Positions 34,249 through 42,940 of a DNA stretch of 64,000 nt are shown in pieces. Under the pieces are notes generated by a model. The model saw only the letters and a program-made list of their open reading frames with translations, was not told the DNA's origin and made no database searches. The stretch's first letter is position 1, and every line of letters begins with the position of its first letter. The position numbers and the translations under genes were made by a program. Source of the DNA: Nitrincola salilacus (GTDB lineage Bacteria; Pseudomonadota; Gammaproteobacteria; Pseudomonadales; Balneatricaceae); the NCBI RefSeq assembly GCF_046271865.1, contig NZ_CP176580.1:620001-684000 (forward strand), written 5' to 3'.

Positions 34249-36578
34249 TACTGGCCGATCCCGACAGCCAGGTTAAGGTACAGGCAGAGGAAACTACCCG
34301 CTGGCATATTGTGCTGGTAGCCTTCGCGGGTGAGGAGTTGTCGCTGACGGATACGTTGGCGCAGATCCGGCAGCAGTCATTGGATGATAGCGGATTGCAG
34401 TTGCTTTGCACCGATACCCCTGCATTGCATGCCGCTGCTGGCGATTATCCGGTTCATTTTGAACTGCCTGTTGCACCTTCGCTGGATAACTACTGGTTGA
34501 CGTTGCTGCGCCTGCTGCCTCAGGATGCGCCTGTTCTGATCCTGCGCGCAGGGTGTCATCTACCGCAATACTGGGATGCTCGCCTGATGGCGGTGGCTGA
34601 TCAGTCTCCGGCATTGACGGTTATCTCGCCACTGAATGTGACTGAGCCTTTCTTCGCGCTGTTGAACGCTAAGTTGTTGAGCGCTAAGCTGTTGAACGCT
34701 AAACAGAACCAGCCGCTTTTAATGTCAGTCGATGCGCTGGATCAGTGGCGCGCCTGCTACAGTGAAGGGGGGGCATTTGATGTGCCGGCAATCTCTGGCG
34801 CTGCGACTTTGATTCAACCCGGTATTTCTGATTGCCTCTCAGCGGGTCTGTCTAACGACGCTGAGCTGATGGCGAAACTCAGGCAGCAGGGGGCCGGTGT
34901 GATCTGCACCGATCAACTGGTGGTGGATGACAGCCGTGTGGGTATCCGCCCCGACAGCAAGGCTTTTGCCAATGAGGTGGAGCAACAGTCGCTGGGTGAT
35001 GCTCATCCACTGACCGGTATGCGCCATGCCTTGACCGAGTTGGTTGAGCGTCAGGAGCTGCCAGCACAGTTGATCGACTGCAAGCCCGTCATGCTGCATA
35101 TCAGCCATAGCTGGGGTGGTGGGCTGGGTCGCTGGGTGGAGGACTATATTGCCGCCGATGACACGCATAACCACCTGGTGCTTCGCTCTATCGGCCAGTG
35201 GGATGCGTTCGGGCATGCCGTGGCGCTTTATCCGTCGGCCAGAATGGATGTGCCGATCAAGACCTGGCCACTGGCGTTGCCGATTGTGTCCACCGTGGCG
35301 AAGCACCATCAGTACAGTCGTGTGCTTGAGCATATTGTTGAGCGTTATCGCATCAGTGCCGTGATGGTGTCATCTCTGATCGGCCACTCACTGGATGCGT
35401 TGCGCACCACGTTGCCGACCTTGTTTGTCTGCCATGATTTTTATCCCTTCTGCCCGGCGCTGGTGGCTACCTTTGACTCGCCGTGTGTTAGCTGTGATGC
35501 GAAGGCGCTGAAGAAGTGTCGCCAGGAAAACACGCATCATCGGTTTTTCCCTACAGAAGCGGATGAGCATTGGCTGGCTTTGCGTCAGCAGTTCAGTCAG
35601 GCGCTGCTGGCACCTGAGGTGGTACTGGTGGCACCTTCGGCATCTGTACCTGCGCGACTGAAGCAGCTTGAGCCCGCACTTCAGGATAAAGCGTGCCATA
35701 TCATTGAACATGGCTTAACCGATAAGCTTGTCGAGCATCTGTCGCTGGCACGAGAGCGAGCAGCAGAGCATTCATCGGAACTTTTATCAGGGCTTTCATC
35801 AAAGCACCCATCAGAACTTTTATCAGAACGTAGGACAGCACGCCTGCGAGTGGTGATTCTGGGTAGTCTTGCTCAGCACAAAGGGGCGGGCATACTTGAT
35901 GGCATATTGGACGAGCTGGATGTATTTGCCGACCTCTGGCTGCTGGGGGCTGGTGACGATGGTCGTCGCTATGACAAGCGTACGAATGTCACGGTGATCC
36001 CCTGGTATGATCGGGACTCTCTGGGTGAGCATCTGGTTAGCATCAATCCTGATATTGGTCTGTTGTTGTCGAATGTGCCGGAAACCTTCAGCTATACATT
36101 GAGTGAACTCTGGGCGGCGGCTGTACCTGTGCTGGCAACCCGCTTGGGTGCATTTGCTGATCGTATTGAGCCGGGCCGTAATGGCTGGTTGGCAGATCCC
36201 GACAGCCGGAGTGTTCTTGCACAACTGCAGTCAATCAACGAGCATCGTGCCGAATTGTCAGAGGTGACCGCTTATTTGCAACGGGCACCTGTTCGCAGCA
36301 GTCATGATATGATTCAGAGCTATAATCAATTGCTGCCAAGCGCCAGGGATCTGCCTCTGGCCACATGGCTGGATTGTCGTGGATCGCTCATAGGTTCTCC
36401 GCGCTCGGCTCAAGAGGCAAAAGCGTTGTATATAGACCATCAGACACCTTATCGCAGGGTGCTGGTGGAATTTCTTGAGTATACCGCGGGTAAGCTGGGT
36501 CGCTCTCCACGATTACCTCGTGTCATCAGGCGGCTGGTTTCGAAAGTCATTCGTAAGCTTAGCCAACTGCTACGGTGA
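34245..36578 (+). CDS. Large two-domain glycosyltransferase with GT4-type C-terminus
   Basis: 777 residues. The C-terminal third is GT-B/GT4-like: VVILGSLAQHKGAGILDGI near residue 537, WLLGAGDDGRRYD, NVPETFSYTLSELWAAAVP near 609 (E-x7-E-type pocket), PVLATRLGAFADRIEPGRNG. The middle holds the matching N-terminal GT-B half with HISHSWGGGLGRWVEDY near 285. The first 230 residues look like a remnant GT2-like fold without a clear DxD. Two repeat-derived insertions are present: LLNAK/LLSAK/LLNAK near 139-152 and two SELLS blocks near 510-527. ATGA overlap with the upstream gene. Confidence 0.8.
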   Translation: MILADPDSQVKVQAEETTRWHIVLVAFAGEELSLTDTLAQIRQQSLDDSGLQLLCTDTPALHAAAGDYPVHFELPVAPSLDNYWLTLLRLLPQDAPVLILRAGCHLPQYWDARLMAVADQSPALTVISPLNVTEPFFALLNAKLLSAKLLNAKQNQPLLMSVDALDQWRACYSEGGAFDVPAISGAATLIQPGISDCLSAGLSNDAELMAKLRQQGAGVICTDQLVVDDSRVGIRPDSKAFANEVEQQSLGDAHPLTGMRHALTELVERQELPAQLIDCKPVMLHISHSWGGGLGRWVEDYIAADDTHNHLVLRSIGQWDAFGHAVALYPSARMDVPIKTWPLALPIVSTVAKHHQYSRVLEHIVERYRISAVMVSSLIGHSLDALRTTLPTLFVCHDFYPFCPALVATFDSPCVSCDAKALKKCRQENTHHRFFPTEADEHWLALRQQFSQALLAPEVVLVAPSASVPARLKQLEPALQDKACHIIEHGLTDKLVEHLSLARERAAEHSSELLSGLSSKHPSELLSERRTARLRVVILGSLAQHKGAGILDGILDELDVFADLWLLGAGDDGRRYDKRTNVTVIPWYDRDSLGEHLVSINPDIGLLLSNVPETFSYTLSELWAAAVPVLATRLGAFADRIEPGRNGWLADPDSRSVLAQLQSINEHRAELSEVTAYLQRAPVRSSHDMIQSYNQLLPSARDLPLATWLDCRGSLIGSPRSAQEAKALYIDHQTPYRRVLVEFLEYTAGKLGRSPRLPRVIRRLVSKVIRKLSQLLR
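34661..34702. repeat. 15-bp in-frame tandem repeat, about three copies
   Basis: GTTGAACGCTAAGTT (34661-34675), GTTGAGCGCTAAGCT (34676-34690), GTTGAACGCTAAACA (34691-34705, last bases diverged). It encodes LLNAK-type pentapeptides inside the large glycosyltransferase. Confidence 0.88.
35773..35826. repeat. 18-bp direct repeat separated by 18 bp
   Basis: CATCGGAACTTTTATCAG (35773-35790) and CATCAGAACTTTTATCAG (35809-35826) flank an 18-base segment that shares only part of the pattern. In frame, it gives repeated SELLS motifs in a hydrophilic loop between the two halves of the GT-B fold. Confidence 0.8.
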
Positions 36579-36720
36579 TAGTGCGGCTGGCTGGTTATTG
36601 TCGAGCTGGTCAGGTATCGCAAGTGGGTATGAGCAGATACAGGATTCAGGACGGCTGGAGTGAATGGGTCAGGGTGTGCCAAGTGATGCATGATCGTCAA
36701 CAGGTTCCAGGAGGGTGATC

Positions 36721-37452
36721 ATGCCTGCGAAAGATGGTGCCAGTGCCAGTAACGTCAGAGCCAGTGTTTGCCTGGCTTCCTTCAATGGTGAGGCTTATAT
36801 CGCCTCCCAGGTCAGCTCAATTCTGGAGCAACTGGGTGATAAGGATGAGCTGATTATCTCCGATAATGGCTCCACAGATGCAACGCTCGATATCGTCTAT
36901 GGTTTTCAGGATGGCCGCATCCGTATATTCAACTGCACTGTTCCCGGTCCTGCGGCTAATTTCAATCATGCTTTGATGCAGGCACGAGGTGAGTTCATCT
37001 TTCTCGCGGATCAGGATGATATCTGGTATGACACCCGGCTTGCTTTATGTCTGGAGCAGCTGTGCGAGTACGATCTGGTGGTGACCGATTGCAAAGTTGT
37101 TAACGAACAGCTGACCCCCATGTACCCTTCTTTTTTTCAGCTGCGTGGCTCAGGCCCAGGTTTGCTGAAAAACCTTATGCGCAACAGTTATCAGGGTTGT
37201 TGTATGGCATTCAATCGCCACATCCTGGAAGCCAGCCTCCCGATTCCGTCCAATGTTCCGATGCATGACTGGTGGATCGGTTTGGTAGCCGAGCGTGTTG
37301 GCCGTGTTTGTTTTTTGCCGGTTCCACTGCTTTTCTATCGTCGTCATTTGTCGAGTGCCAGCCATACAGCGGGAAAATCCACTGCTGGATGGCTCACTCA
37401 ACTACGCTGGCGCTGGGTGTTGATAGGGCATTTAATGGTGTTGCAGCGATGA
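36721..37452 (+). CDS. Family 2 glycosyltransferase
   Basis: 243 residues from the ATG at 36721 (AGGAGGG just upstream; the GTG at 36715 overlaps that site). Seen: CLASFNGEAYIASQ near residue 17, IISDNGSTDATLD near 40, FLADQDDIWYDTRLA near 96-110, the DQDDIW motif typical of rhamnosyl/other dTDP-sugar transferases, SYQGCCMAFNRHIL near 158, and HDWWIGLVAERVG near 181 (acceptor/base region). This motif family often uses dTDP-L-rhamnose, whose synthesis genes lie 3-7 kb away. It ends overlapping the next transferase (ATGA). Confidence 0.9.
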   Translation: MPAKDGASASNVRASVCLASFNGEAYIASQVSSILEQLGDKDELIISDNGSTDATLDIVYGFQDGRIRIFNCTVPGPAANFNHALMQARGEFIFLADQDDIWYDTRLALCLEQLCEYDLVVTDCKVVNEQLTPMYPSFFQLRGSGPGLLKNLMRNSYQGCCMAFNRHILEASLPIPSNVPMHDWWIGLVAERVGRVCFLPVPLLFYRRHLSSASHTAGKSTAGWLTQLRWRWVLIGHLMVLQR

Positions 37453-38411
37453 TGGCAGCCACCATCGGCAGGGGTAATTCCAACAATGATCGTCTAAGAG
37501 TGCTGGTGTGTCTGGCAGCCTATCAGGGGATGCAGTGGTTGCCTGAGCAGGTGGATTCCATACTGGCGCAGCAGGGTGTTGAAGTGACATTGCTGGTCAG
37601 TATTGATCCCTCTACTGATGGCACTCAGGCATGGTTTGAGGCTCTGGCCGCGCAGCGGGATAATGTTCATCTGTTGCCGACCCAGCAGCGCTTCGGCTGC
37701 GCCGCCGCCAATTTTTTCCGCCTGCTGCGTGATGCGGATGTTCCTGCTTATGATTTGATCAGTCTGGCTGATCAGGATGATATCTGGTTACCGGATAAGC
37801 TGCTTCGGGCCGCTGCTTATCTTGAGCAGCATCCTGAAGTTGATGCCTATTCGAGCAATGTACTGGCGTTCTGGCCAGACGGTCGGCAGCGTCTGGTCCG
37901 CAAGGCCCAACCGCAGGTATCCTGGGATCACCTGTTTGAAGCCCCTGGGCCTGGTTGTACGTTTGTGATGCGCTCAGAGCCTGTGAGCCGGTTGCAGCAC
38001 TACTGCAGTGAGCATGAGCGGACGCTCGGTGAGGTGGTGTCGCATGACTGGTTTATCTATGCCTGGTTTAGAGCACAGGGGCTGAAGTGGTTTATAGATC
38101 CAGAACCGGGCCTGCGTTACCGCCAGCACGACAGTAATGAGCTGGGCATGAATCGTGGCCTGGCTGCCTATCGGAGCCGTCTTAACAAGGTGCTCAAAGG
38201 TGAATGGTTTGCTCAGGCGGCGCTGATCGCCAGACTCACTGACGTGGAAAAGGAGCCTTTCGTCCGGCAGTGGATATCGCTCAGACCTGCGGGTTTCTTC
38301 TATCTGGCACTCAGACCACACCTTTGCCGGCGGCGTTGGCGTGATCGCCTGGCTTTCTCAATGCTGTGTCTGCTGCGCTGTTTTGTTACAAGGCGTTCTG
38401 GTCGCGTATAG
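37449..38411 (+). CDS. Family 2 glycosyltransferase
   Basis: 320 residues from the ATG at 37449, which overlaps the upstream stop; the frame is open further back, but only inside the preceding gene. Seen: VLVCLAAYQGMQWLPEQV near residue 18, SIDPSTDGTQAWFE near 47, LADQDDIWLPDKLL near 106, GCTFVMRSEP near 170, SHDWFIYAWFRAQG near 199. It shares the DQDDIW motif with its neighbour and may be a second rhamnosyltransferase. Its stop is 5 bases from the stop of the convergent methyltransferase gene, so the two polysaccharide operons meet with no spacer or visible terminator. Confidence 0.9.
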   Translation: MMAATIGRGNSNNDRLRVLVCLAAYQGMQWLPEQVDSILAQQGVEVTLLVSIDPSTDGTQAWFEALAAQRDNVHLLPTQQRFGCAAANFFRLLRDADVPAYDLISLADQDDIWLPDKLLRAAAYLEQHPEVDAYSSNVLAFWPDGRQRLVRKAQPQVSWDHLFEAPGPGCTFVMRSEPVSRLQHYCSEHERTLGEVVSHDWFIYAWFRAQGLKWFIDPEPGLRYRQHDSNELGMNRGLAAYRSRLNKVLKGEWFAQAALIARLTDVEKEPFVRQWISLRPAGFFYLALRPHLCRRRWRDRLAFSMLCLLRCFVTRRSGRV

Positions 38412-38416
38412 TCAGC

Positions 38417-39280
38417 TTACACCTTTGGGTTGCTCTTTTGAAAAACGATCAGCTCTTGCCCACACAGGCGCCCAGGGGCGTCGAGAAGTCGTAAACCGTG
38501 CTCTTTTCCGATACTTATGAAGTAGGCCTTATCGATCAGCATGACCTGCTCATTACCGAAAATATTCCGCTCTCCTACACCCTGTGAGTCCGGGAAAAAT
38601 GCTCCCACTTCATCCAGGGTATGAATGGAAAATACCGCCACACCGCCAGCCCGCAATACGCGAACCGTTTCCACAAAATAGTGGCGCATATCCTCTTCGT
38701 AAAGGTGCGTGAAGATCGATGCTCCAATCGCCAGATCAATTGAATCATCACCAACCGGAAATCGATAGTCCTGAACCTTCACAGTGCCGCCTGGGTTGTA
38801 CATTGACGAGTGCCCATCAAAATGCTCGAACCGGAATCTGTCTCCGTAAACTCTGGCAAACTCTCGCTGGCACCATTTTATCGCTGGCAAATAGATGTCG
38901 AAACCGATATAGCGAAGCGCAGGATTGATCGCCAGGAAGCGTGCCATCTTGCCTACGCCGCAACCAATATCCAGAACAGTTGGCTCGCTCATTGCCGGTT
39001 GGTATCGCGCGCATGCGGCTGACCATGCCGAGCCGATATACATGAATCGATCAAGTTCAGGACCGCTGACTGCTGCGCGAAGAAGTTGATTTGGCAGGGG
39101 CAGTTCCAGCGGGTTGTACGTGAATATATCGTCGTTGCATTCAGTAACACCCCTGCTCAACCAATCTGCGGGTTGTGCCACAGCAGGGGGTGACGGCTCC
39201 ACGTCTACCGCAGCGCATGATTTTTCTGACTCTCCCGATTGCCCGGGTCGATTGAAATAAGACAGGATTCTCGATATCAC
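38417..39280 (-). CDS. Class I SAM-dependent methyltransferase
   Basis: 287 residues. Seen: the SAM motif TVLDIGCGVGKMARFL near residue 100, YIGFDIYLPAIKWC near 125, LAIGASIFTHLYEEDMRHYF near 182 and VLRAGGVAVFSIHTLDE near 207-223. The N-terminus to about residue 75 is Pro/Ser-rich and poorly conserved in look. As last gene of the minus-strand rhamnose/acyltransferase group, it could methylate a sugar of the exported polysaccharide; the substrate is not known. Confidence 0.82.
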   Translation of the reverse strand: MISRILSYFNRPGQSGESEKSCAAVDVEPSPPAVAQPADWLSRGVTECNDDIFTYNPLELPLPNQLLRAAVSGPELDRFMYIGSAWSAACARYQPAMSEPTVLDIGCGVGKMARFLAINPALRYIGFDIYLPAIKWCQREFARVYGDRFRFEHFDGHSSMYNPGGTVKVQDYRFPVGDDSIDLAIGASIFTHLYEEDMRHYFVETVRVLRAGGVAVFSIHTLDEVGAFFPDSQGVGERNIFGNEQVMLIDKAYFISIGKEHGLRLLDAPGRLCGQELIVFQKSNPKV

Positions 39281-39398
39281 CTCAACCTCGCTGGAGTTAT
39301 GTTGATATATGGCGAATGAGCAGGGTGTATCCTGTTGACTGATTACTATCAGGCCTCAATCATAGAGGGATGCACTATGGCTGAGTCTATCCTAAAGA

Positions 39399-40577
39399 CT
39401 ACTGCGCAGCCAGAGGGGTCGGTCGCTGGTTGCACTTGGTTCTCTTGTCTTTCAGAAACCGTTTCTCGAAGAAGTGCCAGCTTGCAGCAGATAGAAGCAC
39501 GGTGCAAATAAGTGTCATGGCCAAGAGTCTGTTCTTGTCGGACCAGTCAAATCGGAGCAACGTAAGCAACACCGGCATGTGCCATAGATAGAGCCCATAG
39601 CTGATTTTTCCAAGATATAGAAACGGCCGAAAAGGCGATAGTAGTCTTCTGGACAGGGGTAAGGTAAGGCAGATGGCGAGTACCGAGGCAAAACTGAATG
39701 CCAGTGCAGTCCTCCACAGACCTATCATCATGTGGTCATCCCAGTAGTTGGAAGTATTCCAGTAAGATGTCCATGTCAGGTAAATGCATACTGTTGCGCT
39801 CGTACTCCAAAGGGCGGTATTGATCCACCCGGGCTGCAGGCGTTTGGCCAGTGTGCTGTATCGGTATCCAGTCATGAGTAGGGCGAATGCTATCCCCAGA
39901 CCAAACGCATCCAGCGAGCCGGGAAGCTGGCTGCTGTAGACATACTGCACATGTGTGCTTGAGATGCCTGGAGTGAAAACAAGTGTGGTCACAAGTCGGT
40001 AGGTGATGGCTGTCCCGATAAAAAGCAGCAAAAGTTTGATAGGGTGTGTTCTTGCCAGCCAGGGAGTGATAAAGGCAATCATAAGATAGAACTGCATCTC
40101 TAGCGCCACCGACCAGTTCGGTCCATTAATTGACCCATGGGTTTCAGGAAGTAGGTTGTGAATAAAGAACAGGTGTGTGAATAGGTGTGCCAGAGCGGCT
40201 TTATAACCCTGTAAAAGTGCTGATGGATCAACCAGGATCAAATAGATCAGCAGTGTACAGAAGTAAAGAGGTGCGATTCTCATCCAGCGACGCTGAATGT
40301 AATTTGCGATGAAAAGGGTTCCGCTGCGCTCATGCTCTTTAAGGGCGGTGAGCGTGATGACAAAGCCGCTGATGACGAAAAACAGATCGACGCCAATCCA
40401 GCCAGCCCTGAACAGGAGAAACCACCAACCTTCGACTGGGAAGTCTGTCCATTCACTGATTACGATCACATGGTATACGATGACAAGTATCGCAGCGAAG
40501 GCGCGAAGCAGGTCAATCAGCGGGAAAAAGTGGGAATTATCCGATCCCTGTTGCGCCTGTAAAATCCCTTTACTCAT
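39399..40577 (-). CDS. Acyltransferase family 3 membrane protein (OafA/NodX-like)
   Basis: 392 residues with about ten membrane segments. Seen: the family start FPLIDLLRAFAAILVIVYHV (catalytic His after the first helix), DLFFVISGFVITLTALKEH near residue 60-78, RRWMRIAPLYFC near 91, and GPNWSVALEMQFYLMI near 148. Members O-acetylate or otherwise acylate surface sugars. No SGNH domain is fused. It lies 8 bases after rfbD on the same strand, so it probably decorates the rhamnose-containing polymer. Confidence 0.9.
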   Translation of the reverse strand: MSKGILQAQQGSDNSHFFPLIDLLRAFAAILVIVYHVIVISEWTDFPVEGWWFLLFRAGWIGVDLFFVISGFVITLTALKEHERSGTLFIANYIQRRWMRIAPLYFCTLLIYLILVDPSALLQGYKAALAHLFTHLFFIHNLLPETHGSINGPNWSVALEMQFYLMIAFITPWLARTHPIKLLLLFIGTAITYRLVTTLVFTPGISSTHVQYVYSSQLPGSLDAFGLGIAFALLMTGYRYSTLAKRLQPGWINTALWSTSATVCIYLTWTSYWNTSNYWDDHMMIGLWRTALAFSFASVLAICLTLPLSRRLLSPFRPFLYLGKISYGLYLWHMPVLLTLLRFDWSDKNRLLAMTLICTVLLSAASWHFFEKRFLKDKRTKCNQRPTPLAAQ

Positions 40578-40585
40578 CTTTACAT

Positions 40586-41452
40586 TTACTCTGGTTTAAG
40601 GGTTTGCCTAAGTGAATCTCTCCAATGCGGTATGGTCAGGTTGAAGGTCTGTTTGATCTTCTGTTTATTGAGCAGGCTGTAATGTGGTCGTGCGGCCGCT
40701 GTGGGATAGTCTTTGCTCTCGATGGGGCTGACAGCACATTGCAGCTGTTCTATCTCAAAGATGGCTGAAGCGAAATCATACCAGCTGGCGACGCCCTCAT
40801 TGCTGTAGTGAAACACTTCGCCCGTCTGACTGTGAAGGATGGGGCTGCTGCAGATGCTCAGGATGGCGCTGGCAAGATCACGCGCCTGAGTGGGCGTGCC
40901 GACTTGATCAAAGATCACATTCAGATTGTCACGTTCAGCACCCAGTCTGAGCATGGTGCTGAGAAAATTCTGCCCATATTCTGAATAGAGCCAGCTGGTA
41001 CGGATGATGACACCTCTTGTACCTATCTCCTGGATCGCCTGCTCACCGAGTAGTTTAGTGTGCCCATAAACAGATTGAGGGTTTGCCGCATCGCTTTCCA
41101 GATAAGGGCGGTGCTGAACGCCATCGAACACATAGTCGGTTGAGATATGAATCAATACCGCATGCTGACTTTTGACATGTGCAGCGATGCGCGCAACGGC
41201 CAGGTGATTCAGTTGATCTGCCAGATCCGGTTCGGACTCAGCCTTGTCCACGGCGGTGTAGGCCGCGCAGTTGATGACGATATCAAACTGATGTGCCTTG
41301 AAGAAGGCATCGATGGCAGCCGGGTCGCAGAGATCAACCTCTTCGCGGTCTATCAGGCATACCTCGAAAGGGCTGGCATCCTGAGTCATTGCCTGCAGAG
41401 ACCGTCCGAGCTGACCTTTGGCGCCGGTAATCAGTAGTCTTGGATTAGTCAT
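40586..41452 (-). CDS. rfbD: dTDP-4-dehydrorhamnose reductase
   Basis: Last enzyme of dTDP-L-rhamnose synthesis; NAD(P)H reduces dTDP-6-deoxy-L-lyxo-4-hexulose. Seen over 288 residues: GAKGQLGRSLQAM near the start, INCAAYTAVDKAESEP near 61, HISTDYVFDG near 102 and the catalytic YGHTKLLGE (YxxxK) near 127-135, IIRTSWLYSEYGQNF near 149. Order on this strand is rfbB-A-C-D. The junction with rfbC carries short tandem duplications (41447-41490). Confidence 0.95.
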   Translation of the reverse strand: MTNPRLLITGAKGQLGRSLQAMTQDASPFEVCLIDREEVDLCDPAAIDAFFKAHQFDIVINCAAYTAVDKAESEPDLADQLNHLAVARIAAHVKSQHAVLIHISTDYVFDGVQHRPYLESDAANPQSVYGHTKLLGEQAIQEIGTRGVIIRTSWLYSEYGQNFLSTMLRLGAERDNLNVIFDQVGTPTQARDLASAILSICSSPILHSQTGEVFHYSNEGVASWYDFASAIFEIEQLQCAVSPIESKDYPTAAARPHYSLLNKQKIKQTFNLTIPHWRDSLRQTLKPE

Positions 41453-41490
41453 GATAGCTCTCAGTCATGTTAGCTCAGTCATGGTAATAG
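41447..41490. repeat. Tandem 14-16 bp repeats across the rfbC-rfbD junction
   Basis: Three copies beginning AGTCATG: AGTCATGATAGCTCTC (41447-41462), AGTCATGTTAGCTC (41463-41476), AGTCATGGTAATAG (41477-41490). On the minus strand the outer copies hold the end of rfbC and the ATG of rfbD; the middle copy is a duplicate of the junction with its own ATG and a nearby stop. Confidence 0.75.
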
Positions 41491-42053
41491 TTTTTGTTAT
41501 AGCTGAAGGCTGTCTCCAACTGATTCAGTGTCGGTTGCTGGCGATCTTTGTCCGATAGTCTGAGTTCATGCTCTGGCAGCAACCAGTTTATATCCAGTGT
41601 AGCATCATCGAATGCCAAGCCTCTATCGCACTCAGGAGAGTAGTAAGCGTCCACTTTGTAGCAGAAGGTTGCTGTTTCGCTCAATACGACAAAGCCATGT
41701 GCAAAGCCTCTGGGTACGAATAGCTGGTGTTTATTTTCTTCACTCAACTCGACAGCAACATGCTGCCCGAAGGTCGGGCTGCCTGCGCGGATATCCACGG
41801 CTACGTCCAGTACACAGCCTTGTGTCACGCGAACCAGTTTGCTCTGGGCGTGTGGTGGAGTCTGAAAATGCAGCCCGCGTAAAACCCCCCGGATGGATTT
41901 TGACTCATTATCCTGAATGAAGTTGACTGCATAGCCTGTAGCCTCCTCAAACAGATCCTGACGAAAAGTCTCGGCAAAGTAGCCACGATGATCGCCATGT
42001 ATTCTGGGCTCTATCAGAATCACTTCGGGGATGGCTTGAGGGGTGAATTTCAC
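41475..42053 (-). CDS. rfbC: dTDP-4-dehydrorhamnose 3,5-epimerase
   Basis: Cupin-fold epimerase acting at C3 and C5 of dTDP-4-keto-6-deoxyglucose. Seen over 192 residues: PRIHGDHRGYFAETFRQD near residue 16, LRGLHFQTPPHAQSKLVRV near 58 with the catalytic His, and PRGFAHGFVVLSE near 117 with Y-K-V-D-A-Y-Y-S-P-E-C-D further on. ATGA overlap with rfbA at 42050-42053 shows coupled translation. Confidence 0.96.
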   Translation of the reverse strand: MKFTPQAIPEVILIEPRIHGDHRGYFAETFRQDLFEEATGYAVNFIQDNESKSIRGVLRGLHFQTPPHAQSKLVRVTQGCVLDVAVDIRAGSPTFGQHVAVELSEENKHQLFVPRGFAHGFVVLSETATFCYKVDAYYSPECDRGLAFDDATLDINWLLPEHELRLSDKDRQQPTLNQLETAFSYNKNYYHD

Positions 42054-42937
42054 GTGTGACGCCCCTCTTTTGCACGACGCAGCAGATACTGGCCATACTG
42101 ATTCTTAGCCAGAGGCTGTGCAAGATCGATCAATTGCTGTTTGCTGATGTAGCCCATCTCATAGGCGATCTCTTCCAGGCAGGCGATTTTCAGCCCCTGT
42201 CTCTTTTCGATGATTTCGATGAATGCCGCGGCTTCAAGCAGGCTTTCATGGGTGCCAGTATCCAGCCAGGCAAAGCCGCGTCCCATCAGTTCGACTTTGA
42301 GGCGATCTTCAGCCAGATACATCTGGTTGACGCTGGTGATCTCAAGCTCGCCACGATGTGATGGCACCACCTGCAGTGCTTTCTGGATCACATCGTTGGG
42401 ATAGAAATAGAGCCCGGTAACGGCATAGTTGGATTTTGGCTCTGCAGGCTTCTCTTCAATGCTGATGGCATTACCCTGTTCATCAAACTCTGCGACACCA
42501 TAGCGTTCCGGATCGTTGACATGGTAGCCGAATACGGTTGCCTTGTTCTCGCTGCGCGCATTCTTGACCGCGTTATCCAGCATCGGTTTGAGATCATGGC
42601 CGTAGTAGATGTTGTCACCGAGAATAAGACAGGCATCGTCCGTACCGATAAAGTCGGCACCCAGTATAAAGGCCTGTGCCAGCCCGTCCGGTGAGGGTTG
42701 TACCACGTAGCTCAGTTGAATGCCGAGCTCAGAGCCATCGCCCAGCAGGCGCTTGAAGCTGTCCTGATCCTCGGGTGTGGTGATCAGCAGTATTTCGCGG
42801 ATACCCGCCAGCATCAGTACCGACAGGGGATAATAGATCATCGGTTTGTCATAGACCGGAACCAACTGCTTGGAGATACCGCGAGTGATCGGATAAAGCC
42901 GTGTGCCACTGCCACCGGCCAGAATAATGCCTTTCAT
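42050..42937 (-). CDS. rfbA: Glucose-1-phosphate thymidylyltransferase
   Basis: First enzyme of the pathway: glucose-1-phosphate + dTTP to dTDP-glucose + PPi. Seen over 295 residues: IILAGGSGTRLYPITRGISK (signature and catalytic Lys/Arg), PVYDKPMIYYPLSVLMLAGI near residue 26, GDNIYYGHDL near 108, VFGYHVNDPERYGVAEFDE near 134-152, GLYFYPNDVI near 173, FAWLDTGTHESLLEA near 220. It begins 3 bases after rfbB. Confidence 0.97.
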   Translation of the reverse strand: MKGIILAGGSGTRLYPITRGISKQLVPVYDKPMIYYPLSVLMLAGIREILLITTPEDQDSFKRLLGDGSELGIQLSYVVQPSPDGLAQAFILGADFIGTDDACLILGDNIYYGHDLKPMLDNAVKNARSENKATVFGYHVNDPERYGVAEFDEQGNAISIEEKPAEPKSNYAVTGLYFYPNDVIQKALQVVPSHRGELEITSVNQMYLAEDRLKVELMGRGFAWLDTGTHESLLEAAAFIEIIEKRQGLKIACLEEIAYEMGYISKQQLIDLAQPLAKNQYGQYLLRRAKEGRHT

Positions 42938-42940
42938 CGG

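Noticed and set aside
36475..36663. 62-residue + strand frame at the end of the large glycosyltransferase gene
   Set aside because: Mostly overlaps that gene in another frame, no good ribosome site, no conserved look; the rest of 36579-36720 appears to be plain spacer.
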